From positions 1-8,955 of the forward strand of contig JAEZLJ010000040.1 of the NCBI GenBank assembly GCA_023415275.1: 8,955 nucleotides of DNA. The letters run 5' to 3'. The position numbers and the translations under genes are program-made. Positions 6,014 to 8,955 of this stretch are shown in pieces. The notes below the pieces were generated by a model. It was not told the DNA's origin. It saw nothing but the letters and a program-made list of their open reading frames with translations, and ran no database searches. Positions within the stretch are counted from its first letter, which is position 1; every line of letters starts with the position of its first letter. Origin of the DNA: Bacteroidota bacterium (GTDB taxonomy: Bacteria; Bacteroidota; Bacteroidia; Chitinophagales; Chitinophagaceae).

Positions 6014-6361
6014 ATGAACCTGCAGGGACAATCAAAATTGTTACGCATATTTGCCGGTGAATCTGACAGGATCGGTCACCAACTGCTGTACGAGCTTATA
6101 TTATTGAAAGCACGTGAAAAAGGGCTGGCCGGGGGCACAGTGATAAAAGGCATCATGTCTTATGGCGCCAGCAATCATTTGCACAGGGCGCGGCTGATAG
6201 AATTGTCGGAGGACCTGCCTATTGTAATTGAGATCATTGACCACTCTAAGAAAATAGAAGCCTTCCTTCCCATTGTGAACGAGTTGTTTGAGCAATGCGG
6301 CAAAGGAGGATTGATCACCCTTGAAAATGTAGATGTTATTTATTACCAATCCAGGAAATGA
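6014..6361 (+). CDS. DUF190 family protein, PII-like fold, CrcB partner
   Basis: This 115-residue soluble protein belongs to DUF190. The family signature is at 36-53 (KGLAGGTVIKGIMSYGAS), followed by the His-rich SNHLHRAR turn and the strand LPIVIEIID. The family has a ferredoxin-like, PII-related trimeric fold and is repeatedly encoded next to crcB. A regulatory or ligand-sensing role in fluoride or ion handling is inferred from that linkage; no biochemical function is established that I can state. The gene begins one base after the crcB stop and ends three bases before ppa, so co-expression is nearly certain. Length and ends are normal. It has no signal peptide or membrane span, so it should act in the cytoplasm, possibly at the membrane with CrcB. 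Confidence 0.9.
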   Translation: MNLQGQSKLLRIFAGESDRIGHQLLYELILLKAREKGLAGGTVIKGIMSYGASNHLHRARLIELSEDLPIVIEIIDHSKKIEAFLPIVNELFEQCGKGGLITLENVDVIYYQSRK

Positions 6362-6364
6362 ATT

Positions 6365-6910
6365 ATGGAAAGAACAGTTTTACACCCATGGCACGGAGCC
6401 CATTTCGGCGAAAACCCGCCGGAGAAAGTTAACGCATTGATAGAGATCCCGCAAGGATCGAGAACGAAGTACGAGATAGATAAGGAAACAGGATTACTAA
6501 AGCTGGACAGGGTCATTTACTCCTCGTTTCACTACCCTGTGAATTATGGCTTTATACCACAAACATTAGGACATGATGGCGACCCGCTGGATATCCTGGT
6601 ATTGTGCTCACAATCCATACAGTCGCTGTGCCTGGTGGAAGCCACGGTCATTGGCAATATGCAAATGATCGACTCCGGAGAGAAGGACGATAAAATCATT
6701 GCCGTAGCTACCAACGATCCTTCTGTGAATCATATTTCCACCATTGATGATATGCCCCCGCATTTCATCAACGAGTTAAGGAATTATTTTGAGCAGTACA
6801 AGGTGTTGGAGAATAAGCAGGTGTACATAGAAGAATTTCAAACCAAAGAGATCGCCTACCAGATCATTGAAGAAGCCATCAGCTTTTACAAAAAGAAGTT
6901 TGACCGGTAA
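6365..6910 (+). CDS. ppa: Inorganic pyrophosphatase, soluble family I
   Basis: This 181-residue cytosolic enzyme hydrolyses pyrophosphate to two phosphates and so pulls nucleic-acid, protein and polysaccharide synthesis forward. The signature DGDPLDILV supplies the metal-binding aspartates Asp71, Asp73 and Asp76. Other active-site residues align with the E. coli enzyme: Glu27, Lys35, Glu37 (IEIPQGSRTKYEID), Arg49, Tyr57, Tyr61, Asp103, Asp108 and Lys110 (MIDSGEKDDK), and Tyr145-Lys146. E. coli Glu98 corresponds to Ser104 here. Length is normal for family I. It is the last gene of the crcB operon, three bases after DUF190, and is followed by a strong terminator. Family I enzymes are strongly inhibited by fluoride, so linkage to a fluoride exporter is functionally coherent. 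Confidence 0.96.
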   Translation: MERTVLHPWHGAHFGENPPEKVNALIEIPQGSRTKYEIDKETGLLKLDRVIYSSFHYPVNYGFIPQTLGHDGDPLDILVLCSQSIQSLCLVEATVIGNMQMIDSGEKDDKIIAVATNDPSVNHISTIDDMPPHFINELRNYFEQYKVLENKQVYIEEFQTKEIAYQIIEEAISFYKKKFDR

Positions 6911-6925
6911 AGTATCCGGCTGATG

Positions 6926-6958
6926 AAAAAGGGTTGCCTTCACGGTAACCCTTTTTTT
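6926..6958. terminator. Strong terminator shared by convergent ppa and the NlpC/P60 gene
   Basis: A 13-bp stem (6926-6938 with 6944-6956, one G-U pair) has a 5-nt loop and ends in seven T residues (6952-6958). The A-run on the left arm gives a T-run on the other strand, so it should also stop transcription from the minus-strand peptidase gene ending at 6983. Confidence 0.88.
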
Positions 6959-6982
6959 ATTTGACGAAGTGTATGTACCGGC

Positions 6983-7744
6983 TTAAAAAAAGCGTCGCAG
7001 TGAATGGAGCTGGTGCGTTCTTTTGCCTGTAGTGCTGCTAATAATACCATCTTTATCCAGCGTATCTATCCTCACCCTGCCCGATGCATGAATTATGTGG
7101 TGGGGATCCCATACCATACCCACGTGCGTGATGCGCCCGGCCTCATTGTGAAAGAAGGCAAGATCGCCCAACCTGGCATCAGTGAGCATGACCGGTTGTC
7201 CCTGTTCTGCCTGCTGGTAAGCATCCCTGTAAAGCGGGATGCCTATTAATTTAAAGAGGGTTTGAACAAAGCCGCTGCAATCAACGCCCATCAATGTTTT
7301 GCCACCCCATAAGTAAGGGGCATTCAACCATGCATGCGCAGAGCGGATCAGCAGGTCCTGGTCCAAGGGCTGGCGTATATCTTTGAAGGTACCATGGTAT
7401 TTAAAATGTTCATCCCATAATAATCGGGTCTCCGGATCATAGCCTACCAGTGCAGCACCCATGGGTGCATGCAGCAGGGAATCTGTCAGTGTAATGGGAT
7501 TAGTTAACCCCGATGCATAATACCACACCTCCTGCCTGGCAAGGGTTTCCGGCACTTCACTGATCAAATGCCAGGTGATCCAACCTTCGTATTGATCATA
7601 CAAGGTCTTTATCCTGAGCCACTCCCCTTTTTCTTCCAATACTTCCATGGTATCGCCAAAAAGCAATTGGTTACTCATTTCGGAGCGGTGTGAAGGTTCT
7701 GTTCTGACAGGAGCGGCAGGTACGGTGCAGATGACGAATGACAT
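6983..7744 (-). CDS. NlpC/P60 cysteine peptidase with N-terminal SH3b domains
   Basis: This 253-residue putative cell-wall peptide hydrolase is of the YkfC or dipeptidyl-peptidase VI type, which cleaves gamma-D-glutamyl-diamino-acid bonds in muropeptides. An SH3b domain is at about 5-65 (VRTEPSHRSEM, GEWLRI, YEGWI) and a second SH3-like region at about 70-120. The NlpC/P60 domain (about 130-245) has YLWGGKT, nucleophile Cys156 in DCSGFVQ, His207 in THVGM and third polar residue His219 in IIHASG. No signal peptide or lipobox is seen: the N-terminus (MSFVICTVPAAPVRTEP) goes straight into SH3b. It probably acts in the cytoplasm on recycled murein peptides, not on the wall. It converges on ppa and diverges from the sigma-factor operon. 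No recycling partner (epimerase, permease) is adjacent. Confidence 0.92.
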   Translation of the reverse strand: MSFVICTVPAAPVRTEPSHRSEMSNQLLFGDTMEVLEEKGEWLRIKTLYDQYEGWITWHLISEVPETLARQEVWYYASGLTNPITLTDSLLHAPMGAALVGYDPETRLLWDEHFKYHGTFKDIRQPLDQDLLIRSAHAWLNAPYLWGGKTLMGVDCSGFVQTLFKLIGIPLYRDAYQQAEQGQPVMLTDARLGDLAFFHNEAGRITHVGMVWDPHHIIHASGRVRIDTLDKDGIISSTTGKRTHQLHSLRRFF

Positions 7745-7765
7745 GAATGTAACAATATTTTATTA

Positions 7766-7786
7766 TGCAAATTTGCAGCGTTTGCA
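7766..7786. promoter_or_regulatory. Palindrome TGCAAATTTGCA with an extra half-site
   Basis: TGCAAATTTGCA (7766-7777) is a perfect 12-bp palindrome. A further TTTGCA copy sits at 7781-7786, in phase 9 bp after the first. The cluster begins 22 bp upstream of the peptidase start in the divergent region shared with the sigma operon. It could be an operator; the protein is unknown. Confidence 0.3.
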
Positions 7787-7849
7787 TCTTATATACGGGC
7801 ACTTTTCAATAATAACAGCGAAAAACGGCACCTGGCACATTTTAAAACA

Positions 7850-7876
7850 TTGGCCAGATAATAAACGTTAAGTTTG
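7850..7876 (+). promoter_or_regulatory. Candidate promoter of the sigma/anti-sigma operon
   Basis: TAAGTTTG (7869-7876) matches the Bacteroidota -7 box TAnnTTTG exactly. The nearest upstream TTG (7850-7852) is 16 bp away, closer than the usual 19-21, so the -33 element is weak. Transcription would begin near 7882, giving a leader of about 55 nt before the ATG at 7937. Confidence 0.4.
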
Positions 7877-7936
7877 AACTGACCCTATACACTAAATCAT
7901 ATACCCATTGATGTGAAAGGCGGGCGCACGGACCAT

Positions 7937-8488
7937 ATGACCGACACAGAATTGCTGGAGCTGTACTACCAGGACAGGGATCCTGAATGGATAGGAAGGT
8001 TATTGGAGCGCTATACGCTGTTGTTGCTGGGTGTGTGCATGAAGTATGTGAAGGATGAAAATGAAGCAAAGGACTGCGTGCAGCAGATATTTCTAAAGGT
8101 ATTGACAGAAGTATCTAAATACCGCATTGAATATTTCAAATCCTGGCTGTACATGGTGGCCAAGAACCATTGCCTGATGCGGCTAAGGGATACGGGTAAA
8201 AAGGGTGCGAAAGAGCTGGATGAGCGTATGTTGGTGCATACCGAGCCGGAAAAAGAAGACCTTCTGCAAAATGAACAGACCTATGACCTGCTGGAGGATG
8301 CCATCACTGAATTAAGCGAAGAGCAGCGGCAATGTGTAATTTTGTTTTACCTGAAGAAAAACAGCTACCAGCAAATAGCTGAAAAAACAGGCTATAGCCT
8401 GCTGCAGGTGAAGAGTTATATTCAAAACGGTAAAAGAAACCTGAAGATCACCCTGGAAAAAAAGCTGAAGGAAAAGAAAGCGCATTGA
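7937..8488 (+). CDS. ECF-type RNA polymerase sigma factor
   Basis: This 183-residue sigma-70 family protein has only regions 2 and 4, the ECF layout. Region 2 (about 20-85) contains LLLGVCMKYVKDENEAKDCVQQIF (30-53) and the -10-recognition helix around FKSWLYMVAKNHCLMRLR. Region 4 (about 115-170) contains LSEEQRQCVILFYLKKNSYQQIAEKTGYS (126-154) and a recognition helix LLQVKSYIQNGKRNL. A Lys-rich tail ends the protein. I chose ATG at 7937 (MTDTELLELYY), where region-2 character begins. An in-frame GTG at 7913 would add eight residues rich in Gly and Arg and looks unlikely. The downstream gene starts two bases after the stop and encodes a putative membrane anti-sigma factor, so the pair probably forms a stress-responsive switch. 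The signal and targets are not visible. Confidence 0.93.
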   Translation: MTDTELLELYYQDRDPEWIGRLLERYTLLLLGVCMKYVKDENEAKDCVQQIFLKVLTEVSKYRIEYFKSWLYMVAKNHCLMRLRDTGKKGAKELDERMLVHTEPEKEDLLQNEQTYDLLEDAITELSEEQRQCVILFYLKKNSYQQIAEKTGYSLLQVKSYIQNGKRNLKITLEKKLKEKKAH

Positions 8489-8490
8489 TC

Positions 8491-8853
8491 ATGAGCGAAA
8501 GTCTTAAAGACATATTATCCAATTTGAACCCTGAGATTGACCAGGAAACACTGTTGTTGTACCTGCAGGGAAAGCTATCTGCCGAGCAGCAGCACGAGGT
8601 GGAAAAGCAAATGATGGAGGATGATTTCGATGCTGACGCGCTGGAAGGGCTGGAGGGCATGAAAGACCCCAAGAAGCTACAGGGCCTGCTGGATCAACTG
8701 AATTATGACCTGAAGCAGAAAACACTCAAAAAGAAAAAGCGGAGGAACAAACTGGAGCTCAACCTGGATCCATGGATAGTAGTAACAGTGCTGGTGGTGC
8801 TGATACTGGTGATCATCAGTTTCTTCATCATTCACCGCTATTTACAGAGGTAA
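8491..8853 (+). CDS. Small single-pass membrane protein, putative anti-sigma factor
   Basis: This 120-residue protein is cytosolic for residues 1-90 and has one membrane helix at about 95-115 (WIVVTVLVVLILVIISFFII), then only HRYLQR. A basic patch KKKKRR (80-85) just before the helix predicts the N-terminus inside. Residues 12-53 (IDQETLLLYLQGKLSAEQQH, then EVEKQMMEDDFDADALEGL) resemble the anti-sigma opening common in Bacteroidota, a helical segment that binds the cognate sigma. There is no zinc-finger HxxxCxxC motif. It starts two bases after the sigma-factor stop; an upstream TTG at 8485 overlaps that gene and is rejected. Unlike FecR-type anti-sigmas it has no periplasmic domain, so it must sense through the membrane, a partner or the cytoplasm. 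The anti-sigma role is inferred from position and the N-terminal pattern. Confidence 0.75.
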   Translation: MSESLKDILSNLNPEIDQETLLLYLQGKLSAEQQHEVEKQMMEDDFDADALEGLEGMKDPKKLQGLLDQLNYDLKQKTLKKKKRRNKLELNLDPWIVVTVLVVLILVIISFFIIHRYLQR

Positions 8854-8876
8854 ACATCCACCTGTTTTATAAAATG

Positions 8877-8912
8877 AAAAGCCCCTGTTCCTTATAGAGA
8901 CAGGGGCTTTTA
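8877..8912. terminator. Strong, probably bidirectional terminator after the sigma operon
   Basis: A perfect 12-bp stem AAAAGCCCCTGT (8877-8888) / ACAGGGGCTTTT (8900-8911) with an 11-nt loop ends in a T-run. It lies 23 bp after the anti-sigma stop. The mirrored A-run would also terminate a minus-strand gene arriving from beyond the right edge. Confidence 0.88.
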
Positions 8913-8955
8913 CAACCAGGTATTACCAGCTTATTGATACTGGATATAAATAGGT

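Noticed and set aside
7743..7871. 42-codon plus-strand open frame starting with ATG at 7743
   Set aside because: It overlaps the start of the divergent peptidase gene, runs through the palindromes and the sigma promoter candidate, and has no supporting translation signal or recognisable content.
8913..8955. C-terminal end of a minus-strand gene at the right edge
   Set aside because: Stops such as TAA at 8933-8931 and the bidirectional terminator suggest one, but under 25 bp of candidate coding sequence remains and two frames are equally plausible.

Overview
The window most likely comes from a Bacteroidota chromosome, probably a Chitinophagaceae-like soil or freshwater lineage. Four things suggest this. 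Genes lack Shine-Dalgarno sequences. Several candidate promoters follow the Bacteroidota pattern (TTG or TTTG, about 20 bp, TAnnTTTG). Coding-sequence composition is moderate. The families present (Bacteroidota-type tyrosine recombinase, PhoH, CrcB plus DUF190, short ECF sigma plus membrane anti-sigma-like protein) fit the phylum. The family-level placement is inference.

Left part (1-2601). The start of a minus-strand hypothetical gene runs off the left edge (1-113). Upstream of it, also on the minus strand, is a tyrosine recombinase (224-1423). Between the two lies a near-perfect 26-bp palindrome with a 6-bp centre. A gene-free stretch (1424-1809) holds the recombinase promoter, an 11-bp-periodic GATATCCCGA repeat array with an inverted copy, and a promoter for an uncharacterised 263-residue protein (1810-2601). 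This looks like an accessory or mobile edge.

Middle (2602-5122). A minus-strand fusion of a [2Fe-2S] ferredoxin domain with a class III nucleotide cyclase (2775-3707) diverges from phoH (4049-5071). They share an intergenic region with a 16-bp perfect palindrome. phoH ends in a strong intrinsic terminator.

Fluoride/pyrophosphate operon (5173-6958). Four tightly packed plus-strand genes (lipoprotein, crcB, DUF190, ppa; an 11-bp overlap, then gaps of 1 and 3 nt) are bracketed by terminators at 5094-5122 and 6926-6958. CrcB exports fluoride, and family I pyrophosphatase is a classic fluoride-sensitive enzyme, so the cluster reads as a fluoride-tolerance unit. No fluoride riboswitch was seen.

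Right part (6983-8955). An NlpC/P60 peptidase without a signal peptide (minus) diverges from a two-gene operon encoding an ECF sigma factor and a small membrane-anchored putative anti-sigma factor. That operon is closed by a strong, probably bidirectional terminator at 8877-8912.

No tRNA, rRNA, CRISPR array or complete insertion sequence was found.
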